Positions 28,539 through 38,225 of a stretch of 64,000 bases of DNA are shown in pieces. The stretch is taken from contig NZ_CP010431.2 of assembly GCF_000814845.2 (NCBI RefSeq), forward strand, positions 3,844,001-3,908,000. Reading direction: 5' to 3'. Each line of letters begins with the position of its first letter. The first letter of the stretch is position 1. Source of the DNA: Pandoraea sputorum (lineage in GTDB: Bacteria > Pseudomonadota > Gammaproteobacteria > Burkholderiales > Burkholderiaceae). The notes below the pieces were generated by a model, which made no database searches, was not told where the DNA came from, and was given only the letters and a program-made list of their open reading frames with translations. Position numbers and translations under genes: made by a program.

Positions 28539-29510
28539 ATGCCAGGTCCTCAAGCGGCGTCCGCCGTCGATAGAGAATTCGTCCCCATGCTGCAGGGCAG
28601 CGGCGCGCATCTCGACGACTTGCTGCTCTTTACCCTCGTGGTAGACGCCGGCGGATTCAGCGCGGCCGAGAGGCAGACCGGCATCGCCAAGTCGCGGCTG
28701 TCCCGCCGGGTGGCGGCACTCGAGCGCGCGCTCGGCGTGCGACTGTTGCACCGATCAGGTCAAGTCTTCGGCCTCACGCCCGTTGGCGAAGCCGTGCTCG
28801 CGCACGCACGTGAGGCCGCCAGGCACGTTGACAAGATCGGCGCGCTCACGCGCAACGCCGTGGCAGAGCCATCGGGCGTGATCCACCTCCATACCTCTGT
28901 GCTGATCGGCGAGACCACGCTCCCGCCAATTCTGGCTGAATTTGCGCGCACGCACCCTCACGTGCAGGTGCAGTTGACGCTATCGAATCGCTTTGTCGAC
29001 CTGGCCGAGGAACGACTGGACCTGGTCATCCGCGCGGCGGTTGTGCCCCTCGCATCAGAAGACGTGATCGCCATGCCGATCGCTACGTCGGCATCGATCG
29101 TCGTGGCCCATCCGTCGTTGCTGAAATCCGACGGTCCGCCCGCGCACCTCGATGAGTTGTCCTGCTATCCCTGTCTCGCGCAGGGCACGTTAGCAAATCC
29201 GCGGCCATGGCAGTTCGTCGGTGTGGACGATAAACCGATCGATATCGCTATCACGCCGGGCATTGCCGTGGATAACCTACTGGTCATTCGCGAACTCGCG
29301 CTGCGCGGCGCCGGATTAGCTCAGTTGCCGACCTATCTTTGCCAGGACGCTATCGACGACGGCAGACTGGTGCCCGTGCTCCAAACCGTGCGCTCGCGCC
29401 CAGCCACGCTTTACGCTATGTACCCGAGCCGGCGCGGCATGACGTCCGCCGTGCGAGTGTTCCTCGAGTTGTTGCGCGCAAGATGGCCGTCCGATCCGGC
29501 CACCGGCTGA
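28539..29510 (+). CDS. LysR-family transcriptional regulator
   Basis: 323 residues from the first ATG; an ATG at 28587 (MLQGSG) would trim 16 less conserved residues. The N-terminal helix-turn-helix covers about 25-83 (LLLFTLVVDAGGFSAAERQ, SRLSRRVAALE). The effector-binding domain of CrgA-like type follows from about 110 (GVIHLHTSVLIGETTLPPIL). Its usual target would be a divergent or adjacent gene; neighbours are a GNAT acetyltransferase upstream (divergent) and a VOC protein downstream. Confidence 0.87.
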   Translation: MPGPQAASAVDREFVPMLQGSGAHLDDLLLFTLVVDAGGFSAAERQTGIAKSRLSRRVAALERALGVRLLHRSGQVFGLTPVGEAVLAHAREAARHVDKIGALTRNAVAEPSGVIHLHTSVLIGETTLPPILAEFARTHPHVQVQLTLSNRFVDLAEERLDLVIRAAVVPLASEDVIAMPIATSASIVVAHPSLLKSDGPPAHLDELSCYPCLAQGTLANPRPWQFVGVDDKPIDIAITPGIAVDNLLVIRELALRGAGLAQLPTYLCQDAIDDGRLVPVLQTVRSRPATLYAMYPSRRGMTSAVRVFLELLRARWPSDPATG

Positions 29511-29693
29511 CCCCGTGTTTCCTGCAGGACCGTTCCAATTTCGAAACGCCTCGTTGCAAACCACCGGCTTTCCACCATTGTGGCGAGCCGGTATGGTTCT
29601 CTGGATCGACGAATCCGGCAGCTATAGCAATCTCCTGACGGCCCTCGTCGATAGCCAACGTTCGCCTATCGCTCAAGCTTAGGAAGCCAGATC

Positions 29694-30107
29694 ATGAACA
29701 AGCAGATTTTCATCAACCTGCCGGTGACAAACCTGCCGCAATCGAAGGCCTTTTATGAGGCCATTGGGGCGGTCAACAACCCCGCGTTTACCGATGCGAG
29801 CGCAGCATGCATGGTGATCTCCGATGCGATCTACGTCATGCTGCTTAACCACGATAAATGGCGGCAGTTCACTGGGAAGCGAATCGTCGATGCGCACGCT
29901 GAAGCACAGGTATTACTGTGTCTTTCGGCGGGCGGACGGGAAGATGTGTCCGAACTCGTGCAGAAGGCCACCGACGCCGGCGGCAAGGCGGACCCCACAC
30001 CCGTTCAGGATTTGGGCTTCATGTACGGCCGCAGCTTCGAGGATCCGGACGGCCATATCTGGGAGGTGATGTGGATGGACCCGGAAGCCGTTCCGCCACA
30101 CGGTTAA
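29694..30107 (+). CDS. VOC (glyoxalase/bleomycin-resistance fold) protein
   Basis: 137 residues with two beta-alpha-beta-beta-beta modules. It begins FINLPVTNLPQSKAFYEAIGA and ends with FMYGRSFEDPDGHIWEVMWMD, the typical second-module metal and substrate edge. It resembles the extradiol-dioxygenase/glyoxalase-like YaeR group often annotated as VOC hypothetical. The function is unknown; possible roles are detoxification or substrate binding. AGGAAG precedes the ATG by eight bases. The 183 bases upstream hold no clear gene. Confidence 0.85.
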   Translation: MNKQIFINLPVTNLPQSKAFYEAIGAVNNPAFTDASAACMVISDAIYVMLLNHDKWRQFTGKRIVDAHAEAQVLLCLSAGGREDVSELVQKATDAGGKADPTPVQDLGFMYGRSFEDPDGHIWEVMWMDPEAVPPHG

Positions 30108-30141
30108 AGCGCTCATGATTCGCCCGCATAGGCTTTTCGCG

Positions 30142-30160
30142 GGCGCATCTTCGATGCGCC
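30142..30160. terminator. hairpin between convergent VOC and YdeI-like genes
   Basis: GGCGCATC (30142-30149) pairs with GATGCGCC (30153-30160) around TTC. Just upstream CGCCCGC and GCGGGCG form a second, larger stem. There is no T-run, so terminator function is only suggested by the convergent context. Confidence 0.4.
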
Positions 30161-30262
30161 ACCGGGTGTTGCTCCGGACAAGCTATGCCAGTCGTCAGAC
30201 ACCCAAACCGGACGCGTACGTTCCTGCAACCACAGCATCGATCGTTTCCCAAATTTACCGGT

Positions 30263-30832
30263 TCAGGCGTGAATCGTTTCCCCACGACTCAACATCCCCA
30301 CAAACTCTTCAATCTTTCGCGCACGCGTCTCGGCCTTTTTGACGTTTTGAATTCGGAACAAGATGGCGTAGCGATTCCGGCCATTAAGCGTCGCAAAGAA
30401 TTCGCGGGCTCTGGGGTTCGCGTCTAACGCTGCTTGCAAATCGTCAGGGACGGCTGCGTTGCTCGGGGAGTCGTAAGCGGCTTGCCACCGCCCATCCGCT
30501 TTGGCTTTTTCGATCTCTCGCATCCCGGACGGACGCATTCTGCCTGCGGCGATCAGCGCTTCCGCCCGCTCAGTATTCAGCTTGGCCCAGATGCTTTTCG
30601 CCGTACGGGGCGTGAAGCGCTGCAACCAGTGTTCATCGCTTTCCTTCTTCTTCTGCCCGTCGATCCAGCCGTGACAAAGCGCGCTTTCCACCGCCTGTGC
30701 GTAGCTCAGCGTCGGCTGCGCCGCACCCTTCTTCGCCAGACGCAGCCATACCCCGGCGGATGTGCCACCGTTTTGCGTCAACCAGTTTTCCCATTCACTC
30801 TGGTCAGGGAGTGTCAGACAAGGCTCTGTCAT
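30263..30832 (-). CDS. YdeI/OmpD-associated family protein
   Basis: 189 residues of the YdeI-like family (bacteriocin-protection/OmpD-associated, function not established). Family marks are the early SEWENWLTQN, SYAQAVESALCHGWIDGQKKK, the RFTPRTAKSIWAKLNTERAEALI core and the C-terminal NRYAILFRIQNVKKAETRARKIEEFV. The ATG at 30832 gives the family-typical length; the frame is open to 30892. It is cytoplasmic, without signal peptide or membrane helix. It sits convergent to the VOC gene and 98 bases from a cupin gene on the same strand. Confidence 0.85.
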   Translation of the reverse strand: MTEPCLTLPDQSEWENWLTQNGGTSAGVWLRLAKKGAAQPTLSYAQAVESALCHGWIDGQKKKESDEHWLQRFTPRTAKSIWAKLNTERAEALIAAGRMRPSGMREIEKAKADGRWQAAYDSPSNAAVPDDLQAALDANPRAREFFATLNGRNRYAILFRIQNVKKAETRARKIEEFVGMLSRGETIHA

Positions 30833-30930
30833 AGTGCGATTCAGATCGAAATATCCGGGCGGTGGCGCTTTTGCGCCGCAACGATGCGGCATATCGTAAC
30901 GCGCTCAAGACGCCCCTGCGAATATCCGGT

Positions 30931-31356
30931 TCAAATCCACTGATCGTTCGCCACCGTCCGATCCCCGGCCTCACCGTCTCCTGTATTCACCACGCCTCGC
31001 GGCTCGATGAGCAGCAGCTTGGCTTCGGACTCGGCAAACGGCTTGTGTTCGATGCCCTTCGGCACCACGGCCATTTCACCAGCGCGCAGCGCAATGGAAC
31101 CGTCTCCGGTCGTCGCATCACGGAAGTCGATCCGCAACTCGCCTTCCAGGACGATGAACGTTTCGTCGGTATCGGCATGCTGATGCCATTGGAATTCGCC
31201 GATGACCTTCACGACCTTGAACTGGTAGTCGTTCATCTCGGCAACCACGCGAGGTTGCCAGTGACCGTCGATCAGCGCGATCTTGCGGACCGGGTCGATG
31301 GCCTTGCACTGGCCGCGATCCGTCGGGGCGTTGGGATGCGTGGGGAATTGGGACAT
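30931..31356 (-). CDS. cupin-domain protein
   Basis: 141 residues with one cupin barrel. The first motif FQWHQHADTDETFIVLEGEL carries the HxH and glutamate metal ligands, and the second, AGEMAVVPKGIEHKPFA, the third histidine. These short single-domain cupins are metal-binding enzymes or binding proteins of unknown specificity. GGAGAG lies six bases before the ATG. An AraC-family gene lies 83 bases upstream on the same strand. Confidence 0.87.
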   Translation of the reverse strand: MSQFPTHPNAPTDRGQCKAIDPVRKIALIDGHWQPRVVAEMNDYQFKVVKVIGEFQWHQHADTDETFIVLEGELRIDFRDATTGDGSIALRAGEMAVVPKGIEHKPFAESEAKLLLIEPRGVVNTGDGEAGDRTVANDQWI

Positions 31357-31439
31357 CGTTCTCTCCGTTCTTGGGGGGGTGATGCGTCGAGGATACGCAC
31401 GCCCTTCACGGCCGTATTGAACGATTGTGCGTGGTGGTT

Positions 31440-32267
31440 CTAGCCCGGCAGAATGCCGCTCGCGACCTGAAGCCAGCGGCCCGGCGTCAGTCCGAAGGTC
31501 TTCGAGAAATGGCGCGTCATATGACTCTGATCGGCGAAGCCCGCCGTCGCCGCGGCATCCACGAGAGATGTCCCCGCTAGCAACTGATGACGCACGTCAT
31601 CCAGACGCCGCATCGTCAGATACCGATACGGACTCGTGCCGTAGAACGTGCGAAAGTCGCGCGACAGACTCCACCGGTCCCGGCCCGTCGCCGCTTCGAG
31701 TTCGTCCAGTGTGACGACCCGTGCGCTGTGCGTATGCAGATAATCACGCGCACGTCGCGCCGCCAGATAGTCGCCCTTCGTCTTGCGCGCAGGGGCGCCG
31801 GAGACGGCCGCAAGCGCGTGGGCCAGTTCCGTCAGCGCGTCGCTCTGTTCCAGCGGCTCCAGCGTGTGGCTGACGTGTTGCAGCAACGTCTCGGTCGCCG
31901 CCGCCAGACGCGGATCCGTCGTCACACCGCCTTCGACGAACGGCAGCGCTTGCCCGCCAAGCACGTCCTGAAACAACGACGGATGCACGTAGATCATGCG
32001 ATACCGGAAGCCTTCGTCGGTGCCCGCCTGACCGTCGTGCGGTTCGTCGGGATGCAAAACCATGGTGTTGCCGGGCAGACTGTTTCGCTGCCCCCGCCGA
32101 TAGCTGAAACTCTGAACGCCCGCGAGCGTTCGGCCAATCGCGTAGGTGTCGTGGCGATGCATCGAATAGGCGTTACCGCGAAACCACGCTTCGAAGCGCT
32201 CCACGCCCTCGATCGGCTGTGCATGCTTAACCCAGTCGGGTGTCAAAACGGATGTCCGTCGATTCAT
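31440..32267 (-). CDS. AraC-family transcriptional regulator
   Basis: 275 residues: an N-terminal AraC-type cupin ligand-binding domain (about 1-150, with MHRHDTYAIG and NTMVLHPDEPHDGQ), then a double helix-turn-helix at the C-terminus (LDELEAATGRDRWSLSRDFR and SLVDAAATAGFADQSHMTRHF). Length and architecture are those of regulators of small exporters or catabolic genes. It is followed on the same strand by the cupin and YdeI-like genes, which it may control (inference from position). Confidence 0.9.
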   Translation of the reverse strand: MNRRTSVLTPDWVKHAQPIEGVERFEAWFRGNAYSMHRHDTYAIGRTLAGVQSFSYRRGQRNSLPGNTMVLHPDEPHDGQAGTDEGFRYRMIYVHPSLFQDVLGGQALPFVEGGVTTDPRLAAATETLLQHVSHTLEPLEQSDALTELAHALAAVSGAPARKTKGDYLAARRARDYLHTHSARVVTLDELEAATGRDRWSLSRDFRTFYGTSPYRYLTMRRLDDVRHQLLAGTSLVDAAATAGFADQSHMTRHFSKTFGLTPGRWLQVASGILPG

Positions 32268-32340
32268 GATGTACCGCCTCGGATGACCTCACGCGTCAGG
32301 ATACAGGTCGCAGATTCAAACCACGCCCGATATGGCTCAC

Positions 32341-33855
32341 TCAGGCTGGCGGATTCACATCCGACGCATTCCCTGCTCCGCCCAGTGCCTTGTACAACAC
32401 CATGCGGTTGTTCAATCGGTTCAACCGGACTTGCGCGTCGGCCGTCTGCGCGTTGCGCAACAACTGCAACTGCTCAAGCCACTGCTGCACCCCGATAGCC
32501 CCCGCCTGATAGCGCGAGCGCAGCACGGTCTCGGCACGCTGTGCCTGCACCAGCGACAGCGCGCGTTGCTCGCCCTCGCGCGTCAGTTGCTCGCGGGCCG
32601 ACAGTGCGTTCTCGACTTCGCTCAGCGCCGTAAAAAGGCTCTTGCGGAAATTCACCACCGCTTCCTCATACTGCGTCTGCGACACCTTGATCTGCAACTG
32701 CATCGTATTCCACTGGATGAACGGCAGGGCCAGCCCCGCCCCCAGCGAACCGATCGGGTTCTGCAACACGCGTTCCAGCGAAGCGCTAGTCGTCCCCACC
32801 TGCCCCGTCAGCGTGAACGTCGGGTAAAAGCTCGTGCGGGTGATGTCGACGTTAGCGAGCGTCCCACGCAAGCGCAACTCCGCCGCGCGCAGGTCCGGGC
32901 GACGACCCAGCAACTCCGCAGGCAATCCCGCCGGTACGACAGGCAACGCCTGCGTCGGCAGCATCGACGGTTCGGCCGCTGCCTGCTCCGGCGGACGGTC
33001 GAACAGAATCGCCAGCGCATTGCGGTTCTCCGTGCGCTGCTGCACCAACTGCGTGAGCGCCGCGCGCTGATCGGCCAGATTGCCCTCCGTCTGCGCCACA
33101 TCCAGCCCCGACACCGCCCCCGCCGCATAGCGCGAGCGCACCAGCGCCAGAATCCGCTCGCTATAAGCGATATTGCCTTCGGTGTTGGCGATCTGCTGAT
33201 TCAGGAAGCCAATTGTCCAGTACAACTGCGCCGTCGTTCCGATGATCGCCAGACGCGCGGACTCGCGGTCGGCGTCGGTCGCCTCATACTCCCAGCGTGC
33301 CGCATCGCGTTGCGCAGCCAGCTTGCCCCACAGGTCCAGTTCATACGATGCCTGCGCCGACAGGGTGCTCTTGCGCCCCATCACATGGGTGTCCAGCGTG
33401 CGCTGAACGGTCGCATTGCCGCCAACGGTCACGGACGGCGTGAGGTTCGTATCCGCCAACCCCGCCTGCAATTGCGCGCGATAGACCCGAATCCCTGCCG
33501 CCGCCAGATCGTTGTTGACGGCCAGCACATCGGTGATCAGACGGTCCAGCACCGGGTCGCCGAACGCACGCCAGAAGTCGGGGGCAATCGTTGCGGTGTC
33601 GCCAGCGACGGCGGGCGATGTCGCGGAAGCCCCCGATGCCCCCGTCAAACCCGCCCACTGCGCGGGCACCGGCACCGCTGGCAGCGGATCGTGACGCACC
33701 CCGGCGCAGCCCGTGAGCAGCACCGCAGCGCTCGCCAGCGCGAGGACCGTACGGCGCAGCACCGTCGACGTGCCGCACGGATCGGCCGACGCTGACGAGG
33801 CTGAATAGGCTGACGAAGCGAAAGCATGGCAAGTTGTAGATTTCATTCTGGTCAT
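32341..33855 (-). CDS. outer-membrane efflux lipoprotein (NodT/OprM family)
   Basis: 504-residue TolC-like channel. The signal sequence ends in the lipobox LLTGC. Two outer-membrane efflux repeats follow, with hallmark ANNDLAAAGIRVYRAQ-like and SYELDLWGKLAAQRDAARWE segments. I chose the ATG at 33855 because the frame upstream overlaps macB. It lies 11 bases after the macB stop and completes a three-part pump with MacA and MacB, spanning both membranes. Substrates may be macrolides, lipopeptides or siderophore-like compounds (family range). Confidence 0.92.
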   Translation of the reverse strand: MTRMKSTTCHAFASSAYSASSASADPCGTSTVLRRTVLALASAAVLLTGCAGVRHDPLPAVPVPAQWAGLTGASGASATSPAVAGDTATIAPDFWRAFGDPVLDRLITDVLAVNNDLAAAGIRVYRAQLQAGLADTNLTPSVTVGGNATVQRTLDTHVMGRKSTLSAQASYELDLWGKLAAQRDAARWEYEATDADRESARLAIIGTTAQLYWTIGFLNQQIANTEGNIAYSERILALVRSRYAAGAVSGLDVAQTEGNLADQRAALTQLVQQRTENRNALAILFDRPPEQAAAEPSMLPTQALPVVPAGLPAELLGRRPDLRAAELRLRGTLANVDITRTSFYPTFTLTGQVGTTSASLERVLQNPIGSLGAGLALPFIQWNTMQLQIKVSQTQYEEAVVNFRKSLFTALSEVENALSAREQLTREGEQRALSLVQAQRAETVLRSRYQAGAIGVQQWLEQLQLLRNAQTADAQVRLNRLNNRMVLYKALGGAGNASDVNPPA

Positions 33856-33866
33856 CTGGCAATACC

Positions 33867-35963
33867 TCAATCGCGTGCAAGCGCTTCGACCGGATCCAGC
33901 CTCGCGGCATTGCGCGCTGGCATGAACCCGAACACCACGCCGATGAGCGTCGAACACAGGAATGCCGTGACGACCGAGCCCATCGAGAACACCATCTTCC
34001 ACTTCTCGACGAACAGAGAGAACAGGAAGCTCGCCCCGAACGAAAGCGCAATCCCGATCGCGCCGCCCATCAGACACACCATGACGGCCTCCACCAGAAA
34101 CTGCTGCATGATGTCGCTCTGACGCGCCCCGACCGCCATGCGGATACCGATCTCCCGCGTACGCTCCGTCACCGACACGATCATGATGTTCATCACGCCG
34201 ATACCGCCCACGACCAGCGAAATCACGGCGATCAACGACAGCAACAGCGTGAGCGACTGACTCGTCTTCTCGACCGTCTTCACCACGCTGTCCATGTTGT
34301 ACGTAAAGAAGTCCTTGCGGCCGTGACGCTGTGTCATGAGCGTCTCCAGACTCTTCTCGGCGGCCTTGCTCGGCTGACCGTCACGCACACGCACCGTAAT
34401 GCTGTCGACGTTGCGCTGACCGAACAGACGCCCCGCCGCCGTGGTGTACGGCACCCAGATGTTCAGGCTCTTGGTGTCGCCGAACGCACTCTTCTTCTCC
34501 ACGGTCACGCCGATCACCACGCACGGAAGATTGCCCACGAAGATCACTTCGCCCAGCGGATTGGGGTTCGCACCGAACAGCTTGCGACGCGTGTTCTGGT
34601 CGATCACGGCAACCTGCGCCTGCCGCCGCACCTCGTCCGCACCGAACGCAATGCCCTGCCCGATCTTCATGCCGCGCACCTGGAAGAAGTGCTCGCCCAC
34701 GCCCGTCACCATCGCGCTCGCGTCGACATTGCGGTAGCGCAGCAGCAGACTGCGAGCCGTCTCGGGCGTCGCGCTGTCCACATAAATCTGCTCCGAAAGC
34801 GCGTGCACGTCCTCGGGCACGAGCGTCTGAATCGCTGTCGCGCGGTTGTCGCCCCAGTCCTTGCCCGGATAGATGTTGATTGTGTTCGTGCCAATGCTGC
34901 CGATCTCGGCCAGCATGTAGCGCTTCGCCCCTTCGCCAATGGCCACGATGGAGACGACCGACGTAATGCCGATGATGATCCCGAGCATCGTCAGGAACGT
35001 GCGCAGCCGGTGCGAGATCAGCGCGATCCACGCCATACGAAACGCCTCGGCGAAGCGGTCGATGCCCCCCGTCCAGCGACGCGGGGGAATCGCCCCGCCG
35101 TGGCTGGCATTCACCGAAGCGGGATCGGTTGCCGGGGCCGTCGAAGCCACCACGGCTTCCTCGGCGGCCTCCTCCGGCGAAGGAGCATCCGGCTCGATCT
35201 CCACCGGCGTGTTCTCACGGTCGGCCACGATCTCGCCGTCGCGAATCTCGATGATGCGGCGCGCATGCGCGGCGACCTTCTCGTCGTGGGTCACGATGAT
35301 GACCGTGTGCCCCAGCGCGTTGAGTTCCTTCAGAATGCGGATGACTTCGCGACCGCTGCGCGTGTCGAGTGCACCGGTCGGTTCGTCGGCCAGAATCACA
35401 TCGCCGCCATTCATCAGCGCACGCGCAATACTCACGCGCTGCTGCTGGCCACCCGACAACTGGCTCGGACGATGTTCCGTGCGATCAGCCAGTCCAAGCC
35501 GCTCCAGCAGCATCACGGAGCGCGCACGACGCGCCGCATGCGGCGTGCCGGTGTACACCGACGGCATCTCCACGTTCGACGCCGCGTCGAGGTGCGGCAG
35601 CAGGTGGTAGCGCTGGAAAATGAAGCCGAAGTGCTCACGACGCAGTTGCGCGAGCGCGTCCGCATCGAGATCGCGCGTCTCGCGCCCGGCAACGCGGTAG
35701 CTGCCGTCGCTCGGATGATCGAGACAGCCGAGAATGTTCATCAGCGTCGACTTGCCCGAGCCGGACGCCCCCATGATCGCGACGATCTCGCCTTCTTCGA
35801 TGGTGAGATTGACGTCGCGCAACACGGTCACGTCACGCTCACCGGCAGGAAACCGCCGGGTGATGCCCGTGAGTTCCAGCATCGGGTGCGGACGGACGTC
35901 GGGAGCCTGCGCAGCAGCTTGCGACGCTTGTGACACAGAAGACGTACCGGCGGCTTGAGTCAT
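33867..35963 (-). CDS. macB: MacB-type ABC exporter, fused ATPase and permease
   Basis: 698 residues. The ATPase domain covers about 28-255, with Walker A GASGSGKST, signature LSGGQQQRVSIARAL and Walker B VILADEPTGALD. A linker of about 70 acidic and alanine-rich residues follows. The permease has one membrane helix near 330 (LTMLGIIIGITSV), a large periplasmic domain and three C-terminal helices with GIGVMNIMIVSVTERTREIG. MacB drives mechanotransmission-type export with MacA and an outer-membrane channel. The ATG has GGAAGG upstream and lies 15 bases after macA. Confidence 0.95.
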   Translation of the reverse strand: MTQAAGTSSVSQASQAAAQAPDVRPHPMLELTGITRRFPAGERDVTVLRDVNLTIEEGEIVAIMGASGSGKSTLMNILGCLDHPSDGSYRVAGRETRDLDADALAQLRREHFGFIFQRYHLLPHLDAASNVEMPSVYTGTPHAARRARSVMLLERLGLADRTEHRPSQLSGGQQQRVSIARALMNGGDVILADEPTGALDTRSGREVIRILKELNALGHTVIIVTHDEKVAAHARRIIEIRDGEIVADRENTPVEIEPDAPSPEEAAEEAVVASTAPATDPASVNASHGGAIPPRRWTGGIDRFAEAFRMAWIALISHRLRTFLTMLGIIIGITSVVSIVAIGEGAKRYMLAEIGSIGTNTINIYPGKDWGDNRATAIQTLVPEDVHALSEQIYVDSATPETARSLLLRYRNVDASAMVTGVGEHFFQVRGMKIGQGIAFGADEVRRQAQVAVIDQNTRRKLFGANPNPLGEVIFVGNLPCVVIGVTVEKKSAFGDTKSLNIWVPYTTAAGRLFGQRNVDSITVRVRDGQPSKAAEKSLETLMTQRHGRKDFFTYNMDSVVKTVEKTSQSLTLLLSLIAVISLVVGGIGVMNIMIVSVTERTREIGIRMAVGARQSDIMQQFLVEAVMVCLMGGAIGIALSFGASFLFSLFVEKWKMVFSMGSVVTAFLCSTLIGVVFGFMPARNAARLDPVEALARD

Positions 35964-35978
35964 GGCGCTCGCCTTCCT

Positions 35979-37184
35979 TTATTGGGACGCACCGGGCGAG
36001 GCGTCCGTCGAGACCTGCGTGCTGTCGCCCGCCTCGCCGATCACGACGCGATCGTCAGCCGTGAGACCCTCTTTCACCTCGACTCGCACGTTGTTGTTCA
36101 GTCCGGTGACGATCTGACGCGTCACCGCCTTGCCATCGCCCGTGCCCTGCGCGGGCAGAACGCGCACTTCGTAACGGTCCGGGCCGACCTTCTTGCCCAG
36201 CGCCGCCACCGGCACGCTCAGCGCCTGCTTGGCCGTACCGAGCAGCACATTGACCTGCGCCGTCATCGAAATACGCAGGCGATGGTCAGGGTTCGGCACT
36301 TCGAACAGCGCGTTGTAGAACACCGCCGTGTTGTTGCGCGTCGCGCCCCCGCCGAGCGTGCTTTGTGTATCGAGGAAGTTCTGCGGCGCCGGTTCGATAG
36401 CGCGCAACTTGCCGTAGTAACGCTTGTCGGGGTCGCCCAGGATGGTGAAGTAAGCGGTCTGTCCCGGCGAGATACGGATGACGTCGGCTTCCGAGACCTG
36501 CGCCTTGACGGTAATGGTGTCCAGATCGGCGAGCTTCAGAATCACCGGCGCTTGCTGCTGCGCGATCACGGTCTGGCCTTCCTGCGTGACGATGGCGACG
36601 ACCTGACCGTCCATGGGGGCATCGATGCGCGTATAGCCCACGTTCGCCTTCGCCGATTCGATGGCCACGCCCGCCTTGCGAATCTGGGCGTCGAGTCCGT
36701 TCAGCGAGGCGCGCTGCACGTCCAGATTGGCTTGCGCCGATTCGAAGTCCTGACGGGACGTTGCGTCGTCCGGCAGCATCTGACGCTGACGGGCAAACGC
36801 CAGCTCGGCCTGCTTGAGTTGCGCCGCCGTCGAGCGCTTTTGCGCCTGAAGGTTCTGTTCCTCAGCCTCGGCCTGACGCAGGCTGTTCTGCGCGAGCACC
36901 GGATCGATCTGCGCGAGCCACTGCCCCTTCTTCACCTTGTCGCCCAGCTTGACCTTGAGCGACTTCAACTGTCCGCTGACCTGTGCGCCGACGTCCACCT
37001 GCTGGAACGCACCCAGCGTACCCGTGGCAAGCACCGTGTTCTCGAGGTCGACACGCTCGACCTTGGCGCTGAGGTACTGCGGCGCCTTTGGGGTCGCGAG
37101 ACTGCGCAGTCCGAGCGCCACGAGAACGGCAAGTACGACGAGGCTGGTAACCAGATAGGGCCGACGGCGAATGAACTGGATCAT
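35979..37184 (-). CDS. macA: MacA-type periplasmic adaptor protein
   Basis: 401-residue membrane-fusion protein: an N-terminal membrane anchor (RRRPYLVTSLVVLAVLVALG), a split lipoyl domain (VDVGAQVSGQLKSLKVKLGDKVKKGQ and YTRIDAPMDGQVVAI), a helical hairpin between them, and a beta-barrel plus membrane-proximal domain. It bridges MacB and the outer-membrane channel. The ATG at 37184 begins the anchor; the frame is open to 37223. No strong Shine-Dalgarno sequence is visible. First gene of the macA-macB-channel operon. Confidence 0.94.
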   Translation of the reverse strand: MIQFIRRRPYLVTSLVVLAVLVALGLRSLATPKAPQYLSAKVERVDLENTVLATGTLGAFQQVDVGAQVSGQLKSLKVKLGDKVKKGQWLAQIDPVLAQNSLRQAEAEEQNLQAQKRSTAAQLKQAELAFARQRQMLPDDATSRQDFESAQANLDVQRASLNGLDAQIRKAGVAIESAKANVGYTRIDAPMDGQVVAIVTQEGQTVIAQQQAPVILKLADLDTITVKAQVSEADVIRISPGQTAYFTILGDPDKRYYGKLRAIEPAPQNFLDTQSTLGGGATRNNTAVFYNALFEVPNPDHRLRISMTAQVNVLLGTAKQALSVPVAALGKKVGPDRYEVRVLPAQGTGDGKAVTRQIVTGLNNNVRVEVKEGLTADDRVVIGEAGDSTQVSTDASPGASQ

Positions 37185-37541
37185 GGAACGAAGTTGGCGA
37201 TCAAAAAGACACGTCCGGGACACGTCAAAAGGGCTTCACTCGTAGCGCATTCGGGCCGGTGGGCCGGTCGGTCCGCCGACCGGAAGATCGGACGATCTAC
37301 CTGCCAGTTCGCCGCGCCGGGCGCGACGGGCACGCTTCGGAGCACAAAAGGATGAGATTTTAAGGGGTTTGCATGACGGGTGGGGCGGCTTTCCCGCGTC
37401 TGTCGTTTCGTTGCAGGCAGTGTCGCACCCGCGACAGACGCTGAAAACTTGTACAAATCACAGTTTCAGGCGTGCCGATGCACCAAAACACGGGAAAAAG
37501 CACCTGAAGTGATATATTCGCCCGGCATTGCAAGGGACATC

Positions 37542-38177
37542 ATGAAAACAGAAATCTTCTACGCCCTGTACCTCATCGCCATCGTCACGGAAGCGATGTC
37601 GGGGGCCATCATGGGGATGCAGCGCGGCATGGACCGCTTCGGGCTCGCTTTCGTCGGCATGGTGACGGCGCTCGGCGGCGGCACCATTCGCGATGTGCTG
37701 TTCGGCCGCCATCCGCTCGTCTGGATCGCGCATCCGGAGTACCTGCTGCTCACCCTCGGCGCCGCGACGCTCGCGTCCATCGTCGCTCGCCACATTCATC
37801 GGCTGCGCATGACGTTCATTACGGTCGATGCCATCGGCCTCGCCGCGTTCACGATTCTGGGGTGCGATATTGGCATGACCGTGAGCACAAGCCCGGTCAT
37901 CGTAGTGCTCGCCGGGGTGCTGACGGGGATTGGCGGGGGCATGCTTCGCGACCTGCTGTGCGGACAGGTGCCGCTGGTGCTGCGCCGCGAGATGTACGCG
38001 AGCGTGGCGTGCATCGCAGGTGCGATGTACGTGGCGATGCTGCATTTCGGGGTGCCGAACGGCGTGGCAACAGGCGTAGGCTTCGTCGCGGGTTTCGTCA
38101 TCCGCATGCTGGCCGTGTGGTTCGGCTGGCGCTTTCGCACGTTCGAGGACGAAGCGCCGTCCGAGCCGTTGCATTGA
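37542..38177 (+). CDS. TRIC/YadS-family membrane channel (UPF0126)
   Basis: 211-residue inner-membrane protein with about seven helices formed by two UPF0126 repeats. Each has the glycine-rich signature: VTALGGGTIRDVLFGR near residue 43 and LTGIGGGMLRDLLCGQ near 127. Bacterial members form trimeric cation channels or act in glycine uptake; the choice cannot be made here. The ATG is preceded by AAGGGA. It stands alone, divergent from macA, with about 360 bases of upstream sequence. Confidence 0.9.
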   Translation: MKTEIFYALYLIAIVTEAMSGAIMGMQRGMDRFGLAFVGMVTALGGGTIRDVLFGRHPLVWIAHPEYLLLTLGAATLASIVARHIHRLRMTFITVDAIGLAAFTILGCDIGMTVSTSPVIVVLAGVLTGIGGGMLRDLLCGQVPLVLRREMYASVACIAGAMYVAMLHFGVPNGVATGVGFVAGFVIRMLAVWFGWRFRTFEDEAPSEPLH

Positions 38178-38225
38178 GGCCTCACCCCGCGCAGCGGCGC
38201 GCACCGGACATCCATCGTGGGACGC

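Noticed and set aside
34323..35933. 536-codon plus-strand frame opposite macB
   Set aside because: Shadow of the MacB frame, with no recognisable domain.
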